Made by a program: the position numbers and the translations under genes | Source: Flavobacteriaceae bacterium | GTDB taxonomy: Bacteria > Bacteroidota > Bacteroidia > Flavobacteriales > Flavobacteriaceae | Assembly: GCA_030625995.1 (NCBI GenBank) | Contig: DAOUPU010000002.1 | Location: forward strand, 1 to 34,467 | Length of the DNA stretch: 34,467 bases | Direction: 5' to 3' | In this document: positions 22,695 through 31,217 of the stretch, in pieces | Numbering within the stretch: the stretch's first letter is position 1 | How the letters are laid out: each line of letters opens with the position of its first letter | The notes under the pieces: model-generated | The model's database searches: none | Told to the model about the DNA's origin: nothing | Seen by the model: only the letters and a program-made list of their open reading frames with translations

Positions 22695-23047
22695 GTAATG
22701 GTGTTAATTTCGAAATTAATTCTTATGAAGATTTAATAAGTGCCAAAAAAAGATTAAAATCAGAAATTGTAGATCAGGAAAATTCTTTTAGGAATAATCC
22801 TGTTTTTAAAATTTCTTCTTCTTTTTTTAGTGGAGATTCCTTTAAAGGCTCATTTCAAAAGTCATTCGATTCTTTATCTATTAATGATATAATAAAAACC
22901 GGCGAAAATTTATTGAGTACAGTTTTAATGGCGAATAAAAAAACACGTAAATTTTTTATTGCCTTCGTCGTGGCAAAAGAAATGGTTCCTTTTCTATTTA
23001 TGAAAATAAATGAAATGTTTAAACATAGTGATCCGATAGAGAAATAA
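22691..23047 (+). CDS. Uncharacterised third protein of the YtxH cassette
   Basis: 118 residues; not recognised. It begins with a polar N-terminal part containing a possible coiled coil (YEDLISAKKRLKSEIVDQE), then a Ser/Phe-rich segment (FSGDSFKGSFQKSFDSLS) and a weakly hydrophobic C-terminal helix (FFIAFVVAKEMVPFLFMKI), perhaps membrane-associated. It overlaps the holin-like gene by ATGA. Its position matches that of YqjK in the E. coli yqjD-yqjE-yqjK cluster, but no sequence resemblance could be established. It may act with the two preceding membrane proteins. Confidence 0.75.
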   Translation: MSNGVNFEINSYEDLISAKKRLKSEIVDQENSFRNNPVFKISSSFFSGDSFKGSFQKSFDSLSINDIIKTGENLLSTVLMANKKTRKFFIAFVVAKEMVPFLFMKINEMFKHSDPIEK

Positions 23048-23163
23048 TTAATTTTCAAATTGTTAAGAATAAATTAAAATTTCCTTCCAAAAGCTAATGT
23101 TTTCTTAAATATATTGCTTTTATTTTTTTTTAGAGTAACTTGATAAATGTTATTTATAAAGTT

Positions 23164-24492
23164 ATGAATTTGAAGCAATTCTTTGTTTTCATTATAATAT
23201 ATGCACTTTCTTTTTCTCTTTGCGGTCAGGAGAAATTTTACCTTTCTAATAATTTAAAAAAAAGCAGTATTTCATTTCAATTGCTGAATAACCTGATAGT
23301 TATACCAGTAGAGGTTAATGGAATAGAATTATTATTTTTACTGGATACCGGGGTAGATAGAACGATCTTATTTAATTTGGCTACAAAGAACTCCGTGAGA
23401 CTTCAAGGAATGGAAAAAATCAGGCTTCAGGGTCTGGGAGAAGGCAGTGCAATTGAAGCTCTAAAATCAAAGAATAATACGCTTCGTATTGATCAAGTTA
23501 TAGGTAAAAGGCAGATGATATACGTACTTAGAGATGCCCAATTTCAACTATCTGCAAAAATGGGAATTGATATTAACGGGATCATTGGGGGAGATCTAAT
23601 AGAAGATTTTATTGTAAAGGTCAATTATTCTACCAAAAAAATTACTTTTTATGACCCTGCATTCTATAAGTACAAAAATTGTAAAGGCTGTTCTACTTTT
23701 CCTCTTGAGTTTTACAAACGAAAACCCTTGATCAATGTTAAAGTTGAAAATCATTTAGATGAAAAATTTGATGTTAAATTATTAATTGATTCGGGGGGTA
23801 GTGACGCACTGTGGCTTTTTGAAAGTTCACACCCTAAGATTGAAGTGCCGGAAAACTACTTTACCGATTTGCTCGGCCAGGGATTAGGTGGAAATATTTA
23901 CGGTAAAAGAAGTAAAATAAATAAATTGAAAATTGGAAATTTTGATTTTGAAAATGTTTCTGTTTCATACCCTGATTCGACTTCTATAGTAAGTGTTCAA
24001 AAGAATAAGGAAAGAAACGGTACTCTTGGCTCTGAAATTCTAAAGCGATTTCATATTATATATGACTATGGAAATAGCACGATTACCCTGAAGAAAAATG
24101 CGAACTACAAAGATATTTTTACGTATAACAAAAGTGGGATCGAGCTTGTTTATGGAGGAGATATGCTAGTTTCGGAAAAAAGACCTGTTTTTACAAGTTC
24201 TAATACGAATAATCAAAGTGAAAATTCCATCACTCAAATGATTTATACTTATAGTTTGGCGTACAAGCCCAGTTTCCAAATTTCGTTTATTCGCGAGAAT
24301 TCGACTGCTAAAAAAGCGGGATTGAGAGTTGGGGATATAATGTTAGAAATTAATGGTAAGACGGCCTATAATTATTCCTTAGAAGAGATAATTTTTCTTT
24401 TGTCAGGAAAAGAGAACAAAAGAATTCGACTAAAGGTAGATAGAGATGGTAGGCACTTGGATTATGCCTTCTTACTTAAGGATTTGCTGTAA
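23164..24492 (+). CDS. Secreted retropepsin-like aspartyl protease with PDZ domain
   Basis: 442 residues from the ATG at 23164; an in-frame TTG eight codons earlier is less likely because the ATG starts a clean signal peptide (MNLKQFFVFIIIYALSFSLC). Cys20 in SFSLC-G could also be lipidated. The two aspartyl-protease halves are FLLDTGVDRT (Asp61) and LLIDSGGSDALW (Asp209), each with the D-[TS]-G triad, so the protein can form the active site alone. The last ~80 residues are a PDZ domain (STAKKAGLRVGDIMLEING). The family is common and uncharacterised in Bacteroidota. A shared terminator follows. Confidence 0.88.
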   Translation: MNLKQFFVFIIIYALSFSLCGQEKFYLSNNLKKSSISFQLLNNLIVIPVEVNGIELLFLLDTGVDRTILFNLATKNSVRLQGMEKIRLQGLGEGSAIEALKSKNNTLRIDQVIGKRQMIYVLRDAQFQLSAKMGIDINGIIGGDLIEDFIVKVNYSTKKITFYDPAFYKYKNCKGCSTFPLEFYKRKPLINVKVENHLDEKFDVKLLIDSGGSDALWLFESSHPKIEVPENYFTDLLGQGLGGNIYGKRSKINKLKIGNFDFENVSVSYPDSTSIVSVQKNKERNGTLGSEILKRFHIIYDYGNSTITLKKNANYKDIFTYNKSGIELVYGGDMLVSEKRPVFTSSNTNNQSENSITQMIYTYSLAYKPSFQISFIRENSTAKKAGLRVGDIMLEINGKTAYNYSLEEIIFLLSGKENKRIRLKVDRDGRHLDYAFLLKDLL

Positions 24493-24506
24493 TTGACGCA
24501 TGAAAA

Positions 24507-24526
24507 AAGCCCTTAAAAAAGGGCTT
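24507..24526 (-). terminator. Terminator between convergent genes
   Basis: AAGCCCTT (24507-24514) and AAGGGCTT (24519-24526) form an 8-bp stem around AAAA. On the - strand it is followed by six T, giving a strong terminator for the DUF1573 gene. On the + strand the T-run is absent, so it can end the protease gene only weakly. Confidence 0.82.
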
Positions 24527-24532
24527 AATAAA

Positions 24533-24970
24533 TTAGTTTTCAGAGACAATACTCTTCTTTTTTTGAAGATCCTCGGCTTCATCTTTCAAAACCCTTCCTT
24601 TTATTCTTAAAACTTTCGTCTGTTCAGAAGCATTTGAAGTGATTGTCACCGTTTTAGAAAACGGACCAACTCTATTAGTGGCATATTTAACCTTTATTTC
24701 ACCAACTTCTCCTGGCATGATCGGTTTTTCCGGCTTCGTTGGAACCGTACATCCGCAACTTCCTTTTACTTGAGAAATAATTAATGGTGTCTTTCCAATA
24801 TTTGTAAATTTAAAAACTCTGTTTCCATCAGAGTTATACGCTATATCGCCATAATCGATTACATCCTCTTCAAACTCAAATATCGGTACAATCGAATCAG
24901 GATTAACCTCTTGAGCTTTAGTTTGAATAGCAATGATTCCAATAAATAATAATAAAAGTAATTTTTTCAT
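24533..24970 (-). CDS. DUF1573 secreted protein
   Basis: 145 residues from the ATG at 24970; an alternative start seven codons upstream lies inside the promoter element. The signal peptide is MKKLLLLLFIGIIAIQTKAQ. The body is an immunoglobulin-like beta domain carrying the DUF1573 signature VKGSCGCTVPT, with two conserved cysteines, then GEVGEIKVKYATN. This family is abundant in Bacteroidota periplasms and probably mediates protein-protein contacts; no enzymatic activity is known. It is a single gene with its own promoter and terminator, convergent with the protease. Confidence 0.88.
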   Translation of the reverse strand: MKKLLLLLFIGIIAIQTKAQEVNPDSIVPIFEFEEDVIDYGDIAYNSDGNRVFKFTNIGKTPLIISQVKGSCGCTVPTKPEKPIMPGEVGEIKVKYATNRVGPFSKTVTITSNASEQTKVLRIKGRVLKDEAEDLQKKKSIVSEN

Positions 24971-24988
24971 GACGTTTAAATTTTGTGC

Positions 24989-24996
24989 CAAAGTTA
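24989..24996 (-). promoter_or_regulatory. -7 promoter element (TAACTTTG) of the DUF1573 gene
   Basis: TAACTTTG followed by GCAC on the - strand, 18 bases upstream of the ATG at 24970, gives a leader of about 12-14 bases and argues for that start. GGCAC here resembles the start of a sigma-54 site but lacks a -12 TTG. Confidence 0.58.
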
Positions 24997-25053
24997 ATGA
25001 ATTTTTGCATTAAAATAGTAACTAAAATAAAGGGAATATATTGCTTAAAATTG

Positions 25054-25061
25054 TAATTTTG
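25054..25061 (+). promoter_or_regulatory. -7 promoter element (TAATTTTG) of valS
   Basis: TAATTTTG fits TAnnTTTG and is 26 bases from the valS ATG. No T-box or other leader structure is evident. Confidence 0.55.
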
Positions 25062-25087
25062 CACCTTATTTTACATAAAATTAACAA

Positions 25088-27721
25088 ATGAATATTCCAA
25101 CTAAATACAATCCTAAAGCAGTTGAAGATAAATGGTATAGCTATTGGATGGAGAATAACTATTTCAATTCTGTTCCTGATGATAGAGAGCCATATACGAT
25201 TGTTATTCCACCACCAAATGTAACAGGGGTTTTGCATATGGGACATATGTTGAATAATACCATTCAGGATGTATTGGTCAGAAGAAAAAGAATGCAAGGA
25301 TTTAATGCATGTTGGGTGCCGGGCACGGACCATGCATCTATTGCCACTGAGGCGAAGGTCGTTGCTAAATTGAAGGAAGAAGGTATAAAGAAAACAGACA
25401 TAACTCGAGAAGAATTTTTAGATCATGCCTGGGATTGGACCCATAAGCACGGAGGAATTATATTAGAACAACTTAAGAAATTGGGTGCATCATGTGATTG
25501 GGGCCGTACAAAATTTACCATGGATGAGGAGATGTCAGAGTCCGTGTTAAAAACCTTTATAGACCTTTACGAAAAGGGATTGATATATCGTGGTTATCGT
25601 ATGGTAAATTGGGATCCCGAGGCAAAAACTACTTTAAGCGATGAAGAGGTGATCTTCGAGGAAAAAGCTGGGAATCTATACTATATAAATTACAAAATTG
25701 ATGGAAGTGAAGATGTCCTGACAATTGCCACGACAAGACCGGAAACGATACTTGGTGATTCAGCTATTTGCATCAATCCAAATGATGAACGATTTGCCCA
25801 TCTTAGAGGTAAAATGGCAATTGTACCTATTGTTAATAGAGTTATCCCGATTATTGAAGATGAATATGTCGATATTGAATTTGGAACAGGTTGTTTAAAA
25901 GTTACTCCGGCCCATGATCCAAACGATAAAGTTCTGGGAGAAAAACATAATTTGGAAGTTATAGATATTTTTAATGATGATGCCAGTTTAAATTCTCAAG
26001 GATTACATTATCAAGGTAAGGATCGATTTGTTGTTCGCGAGGAAATATCCGATGAATTAAAAAATATGGGTTCTTTGATAAAGATAGAACAATATATCCA
26101 TAAGGTAGGTACATCCGAACGGACCAAAGCGGTTATTGAACCTAAAATCTCGGCACAATGGTTCCTTAGCATGGAAGATCTGTCAAAACCGGCATTGGTA
26201 CATGTGATGAATGATGATGTTAAATTTTATCCTTCCAAAATCAAGAATTCCTACAGAAATTGGATGGAAAATATTAGAGATTGGAATATATCCAGACAAC
26301 TATGGTGGGGTCATCAGATTCCGGCATACTTCTATGGTGATGGAGTGAACGACTTTGTGGTAGCTAAAAATATAGAAGAAGCTTTGGAAAAAGCTATAAT
26401 AAAATCAAAGAATGAATTATTATCATTTGAAGATTTAAAGCAAGACGAGGACGTATTGGATACTTGGTTTTCTTCCTGGCTTTGGCCCATATCTGTTTTT
26501 AACGGCATTAATGATCCTGAAAATGACGATATAAAATATTACTATCCAACCAATGATTTAGTAACCGCTCCGGATATTATGTTTTTCTGGGTTGCAAGAA
26601 TGATCATTTCCGGATGTGAATATAGAGGAGAAGTTCCTTTTAAAAATGTTTATTACACGGGAATGGTAAGAGATAAACAAGGTCGTAAAATGTCGAAATC
26701 CTTGGGTAACTCACCAGATCCAATTGAACTTATTGAAAAGTATGGAGCAGATGGTGTAAGAGTAGGTATGCTGTTATGTTCACCCGCTGGAAATGATTTG
26801 CCTTTTGATGAGTCCCTTTGTGAGCAGGGTCGTAATTTTTCAAATAAGATATGGAATGGCTTTCGATTGGTAAATGGGTGGGAAGTTTCAGAAAAAATAG
26901 AACAACCGGTATCTTCAAAAATTGCGATAGAATGGTATAGATCTAAATTTCAAAGTGTTTTAAAAAGTGTTGAAGAATCGATGGATGAGTTCAGACTTAG
27001 TGAAGCACTAATGAGTATATACAAATTGATTTGGGATGATTTTTCATCTTGGTATTTGGAGATGGTAAAACCAGAATTCCAGAAACCAATAGATATGATA
27101 ACATTAAATGCTACCATTGATTTTTTTGAAGATAATATTAAAATGCTACACCCTTTTATGCCATTTATTACTGAAGAAATTTGGCAAATATTTAAAGAAA
27201 GAACTGCTGGCGAAGCACTGATAATATCAGATTACCCGAAACTGAGTGCATACGACAAAAGCTTATTGACTGATTTTGAAATTACAAAGGAAATTGTTTC
27301 GGCCATTAGAAATATGCGCAAAGAGAAAAATATTTCTTTTAAGGATGAAATAGGACTTTATGTGTTAGAAAAGGAAAGTTTAAATTCAAATTTTGATTCG
27401 GTAATACGAAAACTTTGTAATTTATCCGAACTCAACAAAGTAGATTCAAAAGTTGATAAGGCTCTGTCGTTCAGGGTGAATGCCAATGAATTTTTTATTC
27501 CGTTCTCTGATAATATTGATACAGAAAGCGAATTAAGAAAATTGGCTGACGAGCTTAATTATACGAAGGGTTTTTTAAAATCCGTACAGAAAAAATTGGC
27601 TAACGAGCGTTTTGTTAATAACGCACCGGAGCAAGTGATAAGTATCGAGCGTAAAAAAGAAGCGGATGCACTTACCAAGATCACTATGTTAGAAGAAAGT
27701 TTGGAAAGATTGAAGGTATGA
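25088..27721 (+). CDS. valS: Valyl-tRNA synthetase
   Basis: 877 residues, a normal length. It charges tRNA-Val and hydrolyses mis-acylated Thr-tRNA-Val. The HIGH motif is HMGH (50-53, in PPPNVTGVLHMGHM), and KMSKS is at 534-538 (GRKMSKSLGN). The editing (CP1) domain is intact in outline (TTRPETILGDSAICINP). The C-terminal ~65 residues form the coiled-coil arm typical of ValS (ESELRKLADELNYTKGFLKS). The gene stands alone, with its own promoter, and converges with the VOC gene 49 bp away; no strong terminator is seen between them. Confidence 0.97.
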   Translation: MNIPTKYNPKAVEDKWYSYWMENNYFNSVPDDREPYTIVIPPPNVTGVLHMGHMLNNTIQDVLVRRKRMQGFNACWVPGTDHASIATEAKVVAKLKEEGIKKTDITREEFLDHAWDWTHKHGGIILEQLKKLGASCDWGRTKFTMDEEMSESVLKTFIDLYEKGLIYRGYRMVNWDPEAKTTLSDEEVIFEEKAGNLYYINYKIDGSEDVLTIATTRPETILGDSAICINPNDERFAHLRGKMAIVPIVNRVIPIIEDEYVDIEFGTGCLKVTPAHDPNDKVLGEKHNLEVIDIFNDDASLNSQGLHYQGKDRFVVREEISDELKNMGSLIKIEQYIHKVGTSERTKAVIEPKISAQWFLSMEDLSKPALVHVMNDDVKFYPSKIKNSYRNWMENIRDWNISRQLWWGHQIPAYFYGDGVNDFVVAKNIEEALEKAIIKSKNELLSFEDLKQDEDVLDTWFSSWLWPISVFNGINDPENDDIKYYYPTNDLVTAPDIMFFWVARMIISGCEYRGEVPFKNVYYTGMVRDKQGRKMSKSLGNSPDPIELIEKYGADGVRVGMLLCSPAGNDLPFDESLCEQGRNFSNKIWNGFRLVNGWEVSEKIEQPVSSKIAIEWYRSKFQSVLKSVEESMDEFRLSEALMSIYKLIWDDFSSWYLEMVKPEFQKPIDMITLNATIDFFEDNIKMLHPFMPFITEEIWQIFKERTAGEALIISDYPKLSAYDKSLLTDFEITKEIVSAIRNMRKEKNISFKDEIGLYVLEKESLNSNFDSVIRKLCNLSELNKVDSKVDKALSFRVNANEFFIPFSDNIDTESELRKLADELNYTKGFLKSVQKKLANERFVNNAPEQVISIERKKEADALTKITMLEESLERLKV

Positions 27722-27770
27722 AAAGATAAAGAACTCTACTCAGGATGGCTTTAGGTCAGCCGTGTTTAAT

Positions 27771-28187
27771 TTATTTTGTAGTATTACCTTTTAAAAAATC
27801 AGTAAAAACCTGATCTACGGGTTCCCATAATTCAATTTTATTACCTTCCGGGTCCAGGATATGAATGAACTTACCATAATCAAAAGCTTCAATTTCATCC
27901 ACGATTATAACCTCATTTTTTTTAAGTTCTTCTATCAGTTGAACTAAATTTTCAACCCTATAGTTGATCATGAACTCTTTTTTAGATGGTTCAAAATATT
28001 TAGTGTCCTTGTCAAATGGACTCCATTGTAAATAATTAATTTCTTCAGGATTATTCGCATTTCTAAATTCAAAGGGTGAACCATAAGCATCCACAACTAA
28101 GCCCAGATTTTCATGATACCATTTTTTTATTTTTTCAGGATCATCGCTTTTAAAAAATATACCACCAATGCCGGTTACTTTTTTCAT
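27771..28187 (-). CDS. VOC-family (glyoxalase-like) protein
   Basis: 138 residues with two beta-alpha-beta-beta-beta repeats of the vicinal oxygen chelate fold: TGIGGIFFKSDDPEKIKKWY and the C-terminal FIHILDPEGNKIELWEPV. The ILDPEGNKIELW motif provides the glutamate that often binds a divalent metal. The family includes glyoxalase I, dioxygenases and resistance proteins; the substrate cannot be inferred. It is the last gene of the long rsfS-ftsH-cdsA operon, 2 bp after the YceI-like gene. The two are likely co-translated. Confidence 0.85.
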   Translation of the reverse strand: MKKVTGIGGIFFKSDDPEKIKKWYHENLGLVVDAYGSPFEFRNANNPEEINYLQWSPFDKDTKYFEPSKKEFMINYRVENLVQLIEELKKNEVIIVDEIEAFDYGKFIHILDPEGNKIELWEPVDQVFTDFLKGNTTK

Positions 28188-28189
28188 CT

Positions 28190-28810
28190 CTATTCCTTTG
28201 AAACCACTTTAATTTGTGCATTAATAGCCACTTCATTCCAGGTTTTACTGATGCCATCTGCAGCTTTGTGTTTGTCGTTACAAACTACATTTAGAGACTC
28301 AATCGCAAATTGCGCTTGCCAGGTGTCAAGATCCATCGTTGCATTCACTTCGATCTCATCACCTTGAACTTCATAAGTAAATGGTAATTCGTTTGTTAGA
28401 CCATTCATAGTTAAACTAATCTTTCCCTTTCCATTTTCTTTAGCATAAAATTTTCCGGTTAGTTTTAAAGTATTCTTCATCACTCCAAAAAAGTATTCCT
28501 TTAATTTCCAGTCACGTATACTATCTTTACTAAAGATACTAGCAACAGGAATTTCGAATTCCAAGCCGTCTAGAACACCAATAACACTTGTTGATGCCAC
28601 TTTATTTATTATTTTAACTTCCTGAAAAACACCTTTTACGGGAATCTTATCCGTTGTCTTATACGCCGTCCAATTTAGAACAGTATTTTCAAGTTCGATA
28701 GAATAATTAAGACTTTCAGATTTACTTTGTGATGGCTCGGTTTTTTTCTCTTTACATGAAACTATAGTGATCATTAAGAATAATATAGAATAATAAAATG
28801 CATTTCTCAT
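28190..28810 (-). CDS. YceI-family lipoprotein
   Basis: 206 residues. The signal sequence ends in the lipobox IVSC, with Cys19 the lipidation site; the following KEKKTEPSQSKSES is a flexible linker. The rest is the YceI lipocalin-like beta-barrel, which in homologues binds isoprenoids or other lipophilic molecules. NLSLE-type YceI motifs are visible as VPVASIFSKDSIRDWKL and SLTMNGLTNELPFTYEV. It follows the ACBP gene by 25 bp. Its place after cdsA, psd and ACBP fits a role with lipids, but that is inferred. Confidence 0.86.
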   Translation of the reverse strand: MRNAFYYSILFLMITIVSCKEKKTEPSQSKSESLNYSIELENTVLNWTAYKTTDKIPVKGVFQEVKIINKVASTSVIGVLDGLEFEIPVASIFSKDSIRDWKLKEYFFGVMKNTLKLTGKFYAKENGKGKISLTMNGLTNELPFTYEVQGDEIEVNATMDLDTWQAQFAIESLNVVCNDKHKAADGISKTWNEVAINAQIKVVSKE

Positions 28811-28835
28811 AAGTCGTATTTATTAAAAATTATAG

Positions 28836-29105
28836 TTAAGTTATTTTTTCATTGGTATATTTTTCAACCAGCTCAATATATTTTTGTTTCGCTTCTTCGA
28901 TTGAAATGTTATTTATTTGAAACCAGGCATTTAATTTAAAGGCGTTTCTAACCTGGCTGTTACCTGAAGGATTTTCGAAGGAATCTTTGCTCGTGGCATG
29001 TTTGTAGTAGGCATAAAAACGCAACATTACATCGGATGGAAGCTTCTTGGTCATCGCAGATGCAATATCAAAAGCCTTGATAAATTTTCGATCTAATTCC
29101 GTCAT
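28836..29105 (-). CDS. Acyl-CoA-binding protein (ACBP)
   Basis: 89 residues, a full single ACBP domain. It binds long-chain acyl-CoA in the cytoplasm. The core motif LPSDVMLRFYAYYKHAT (22-38), the RNAFKLNAWFQ block and EEAKQKYIELVEKY match the four-helix family, including the tyrosines and lysine that contact acyl-CoA. ACBP is common in eukaryotes and scattered in bacteria. The gene sits 2 bp after psd, in the same operon as cdsA, so it may deliver or buffer acyl-CoA for phospholipid synthesis. Confidence 0.92.
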   Translation of the reverse strand: MTELDRKFIKAFDIASAMTKKLPSDVMLRFYAYYKHATSKDSFENPSGNSQVRNAFKLNAWFQINNISIEEAKQKYIELVEKYTNEKIT

Positions 29106-29107
29106 TA

Positions 29108-29758
29108 TTAACTACTCGCAATAATTGTTTCTCCTCCTTTAGTTTTTTGATGAAGTTCAACTTCAATTTTCATATCCAAAGGTACAAAAATATCTATTCG
29201 AGAACCAAACTTAATAAATCCGGCATCTGCACCTTGAATAACATTTTGCCCAACCTGCGCATAGTTAACAATTCTTCTGGCGACAGCGCCAGCGATTTGA
29301 CGATATAAAATTTCACCTATTTTTGGATTTTCAATAACAATGGTCGTACGTTCGTTTTCTTCAGATGATTTTGGATGCCAGGCTACCAAATATTTTCCCG
29401 GATGATACTTACAGTAATTTACTTTTCCACCAACAGGATATCTCGTAACATGGACATTTAAAGGCGACATAAATATGGATATTTGCCTTTTTTTGTTTTT
29501 AAAATATTCTTTTTCAATTACTTCTTCTATAACAACCACCTTGCCATCTGCAGGTGCGATAATATGATTATCGTTAATAGTAGTTTTTCTTCTTGGGTTT
29601 CTGAAAAATTGAATAATAAGAATGAATAAAATTACAAATAAGATCATCAGTCCTTTTTGCAACCAATAATTGAGAACGTAGTTATCGATTATAAAAATAG
29701 ATAACACTAATATTGCCGCAGCAAAAAATATAATTTTAAAACCTTCTTTATGAAACAT
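29108..29758 (-). CDS. psd: Phosphatidylserine decarboxylase proenzyme
   Basis: 216 residues, the short (archaeal/Bacteroidota) form. It makes phosphatidylethanolamine from phosphatidylserine at the inner membrane. Two N-terminal helices span ~8-55, then the core with IAPADGKVVVIEE, FMSPLNVHVTRYPVGG and the pyruvoyl site near the C-terminus (IKFGSRIDIF): self-cleavage between Gly185 and Ser186 yields the alpha chain. The start codon adjoins the cdsA stop without a gap. ACBP follows by 2 bp. cdsA and psd form a phospholipid operon; pssA is not in the window. Confidence 0.95.
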   Translation of the reverse strand: MFHKEGFKIIFFAAAILVLSIFIIDNYVLNYWLQKGLMILFVILFILIIQFFRNPRRKTTINDNHIIAPADGKVVVIEEVIEKEYFKNKKRQISIFMSPLNVHVTRYPVGGKVNYCKYHPGKYLVAWHPKSSEENERTTIVIENPKIGEILYRQIAGAVARRIVNYAQVGQNVIQGADAGFIKFGSRIDIFVPLDMKIEVELHQKTKGGETIIASS

Positions 29759-30580
29759 TTATGTCGTTAAGAATAAGTAAATATAAATGAATGGTACTGT
29801 AAATATAATACTATCCAATCGATCTAAAAAACCTCCATGTCCGGGTATAAAACTACTACTGTCTTTCACTCCCGCCTGACGTTTAAACATAGATTCAATT
29901 AAATCACCCAGTACCCCAAATACGCTTACAATGATTGCAATTGAGAACCATTGAATCGGTTGTACGCTGTCGCAATAAATGGATATAAAATAACCAGCGA
30001 TAAAAGTAAATATAAAGCCCCCTAGAAAACCTTCCACTGTCTTGTTTGGGGATACACGTTCAATTAATTTAGTTTTACCAAAATTTTTACCTATAATAAA
30101 AGCGAATATATCATTGCTCCAAATTAAAATAAATATGCCTATAATTATGGTACTGTCAAAAGATTTATCCATCGTAAAAAAGGGCAATTTCAATAGCAAA
30201 GAAAAAGGTATGATAAGATAGATTAATGACAGGAATATCCTGCCTAAATATTGAATAGCTATTTTTCTTGAAGAAATCAGAGCAGAAATAAAAGTAAAAA
30301 AAAGAAAAAATACCGTCACGGAAACGATTAATTTATGTGACATTTTCTCTTCAATTGCAATAATATTCTCATTGGATAAAATGGCTATTGAATAAAATGC
30401 AACCGCTAAAATATAGGGATAAAGACTTTTTAACTCAATTATTCTTAAAAATTCGTATAGGCAAAAAATTAAAAATACAAAGAACAAACCGTAAAAATAT
30501 ATTGGACCCAAAATTGAAGAAAAAACTATCGTGGCAACATATATTAAACCGAATAGAATTCGTTTAGTTAGATTGTTCAT
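29759..30580 (-). CDS. cdsA: Phosphatidate cytidylyltransferase CdsA
   Basis: 273 residues with about eight membrane helices. It makes CDP-diacylglycerol from phosphatidate and CTP at the inner membrane, the branch point for all phospholipids. The signature is SMFKRQAGVKDSSSFIPGHG plus GFLDRLDS, carrying the catalytic Asp and Lys residues; PNKTVEGFLGG is a second conserved block. It lies 4 bp after the LUD gene and abuts psd, so it is co-translated with both. Function is firm from the motif. Confidence 0.95.
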   Translation of the reverse strand: MNNLTKRILFGLIYVATIVFSSILGPIYFYGLFFVFLIFCLYEFLRIIELKSLYPYILAVAFYSIAILSNENIIAIEEKMSHKLIVSVTVFFLFFTFISALISSRKIAIQYLGRIFLSLIYLIIPFSLLLKLPFFTMDKSFDSTIIIGIFILIWSNDIFAFIIGKNFGKTKLIERVSPNKTVEGFLGGFIFTFIAGYFISIYCDSVQPIQWFSIAIIVSVFGVLGDLIESMFKRQAGVKDSSSFIPGHGGFLDRLDSIIFTVPFIYIYLFLTT

Positions 30581-30584
30581 AGAA

Positions 30585-31178
30585 TTATAAATCTTCTAAT
30601 AAAAGCAAATATAAGGTTTTCGAATTGGTATTCCCATAAGTCATAAAATCCGTTTCGGTTTTATTAGGAATAAAGTCCTTAACAGAACTTATAATGGTAG
30701 CTTCATTTTTTTTTGATCTATTTCTAATACCGGATATACCCTCGCGAGTATCTTGAACAAGTTGGCTCGTTCTTGCAAAAACTATAAAATTATGAGAAAA
30801 TTCATGCAGTTTTTTGTCATATAATTGTTTGGATGAAAACATGATACTGCCGTCATTGGCAATTAGCGACTCACAACAAGTAAAAAAAGGTAATTTAGAT
30901 TTTAGTTTCCCAGTCTTTTCAATATTAATTTCAGCGAGGATGTCAGACATTTTATCATCAAAACAAATCACTTCATCCCAATCATTTTCATGTAAGATAT
31001 GTGCTAAATTAGATTTAGTTTCTTTTAGATCAGTACAGTATAAAAATTTACCACCTTTATGGATAAATTTTTTCACAAACTTCTGGTCAATGGAAACATC
31101 ATCCTGTGGAATGGAGAAATCATTCTCTTCAGGTAAAATTTCAACCTTCTTTTTAAAAATTTTATTAAAAAAACTCAT
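30585..31178 (-). CDS. LUD-domain (LutC-like) protein
   Basis: 198 residues from the ATG at 31178; a TTG two codons earlier is less likely. It shows the lactate-utilisation (LUD/LutC) fold in outline: FIHKGGKFLYCTDLKE, ESLIANDGSIMFSSKQ and FIVFARTSQLVQD. True LutC works with LutA and LutB in lactate oxidation; none of these are nearby. In Flavobacteriia a LUD protein is often found between ftsH and cdsA, and this single gene may have another role. No clear active-site residues could be named. It is 39 bp downstream of ftsH and 4 bp before cdsA. Confidence 0.82.
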   Translation of the reverse strand: MSFFNKIFKKKVEILPEENDFSIPQDDVSIDQKFVKKFIHKGGKFLYCTDLKETKSNLAHILHENDWDEVICFDDKMSDILAEINIEKTGKLKSKLPFFTCCESLIANDGSIMFSSKQLYDKKLHEFSHNFIVFARTSQLVQDTREGISGIRNRSKKNEATIISSVKDFIPNKTETDFMTYGNTNSKTLYLLLLEDL

Positions 31179-31217
31179 AATCAAAATGTATTGTTCAAAT
31201 GTACAAAAACACTTTAA

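Noticed and set aside
24970..24996. TTTGGCACAAAA upstream of the DUF1573 gene as a sigma-54 promoter
   Set aside because: The -12 half is missing; the overlapping TAACTTTG fits a sigma-A -7 element better.
27722..27770. TGGCTTTAGGTCAGCC stem between valS and the VOC gene as a terminator
   Set aside because: The stem is only four to five bases and no T-run follows on either strand.
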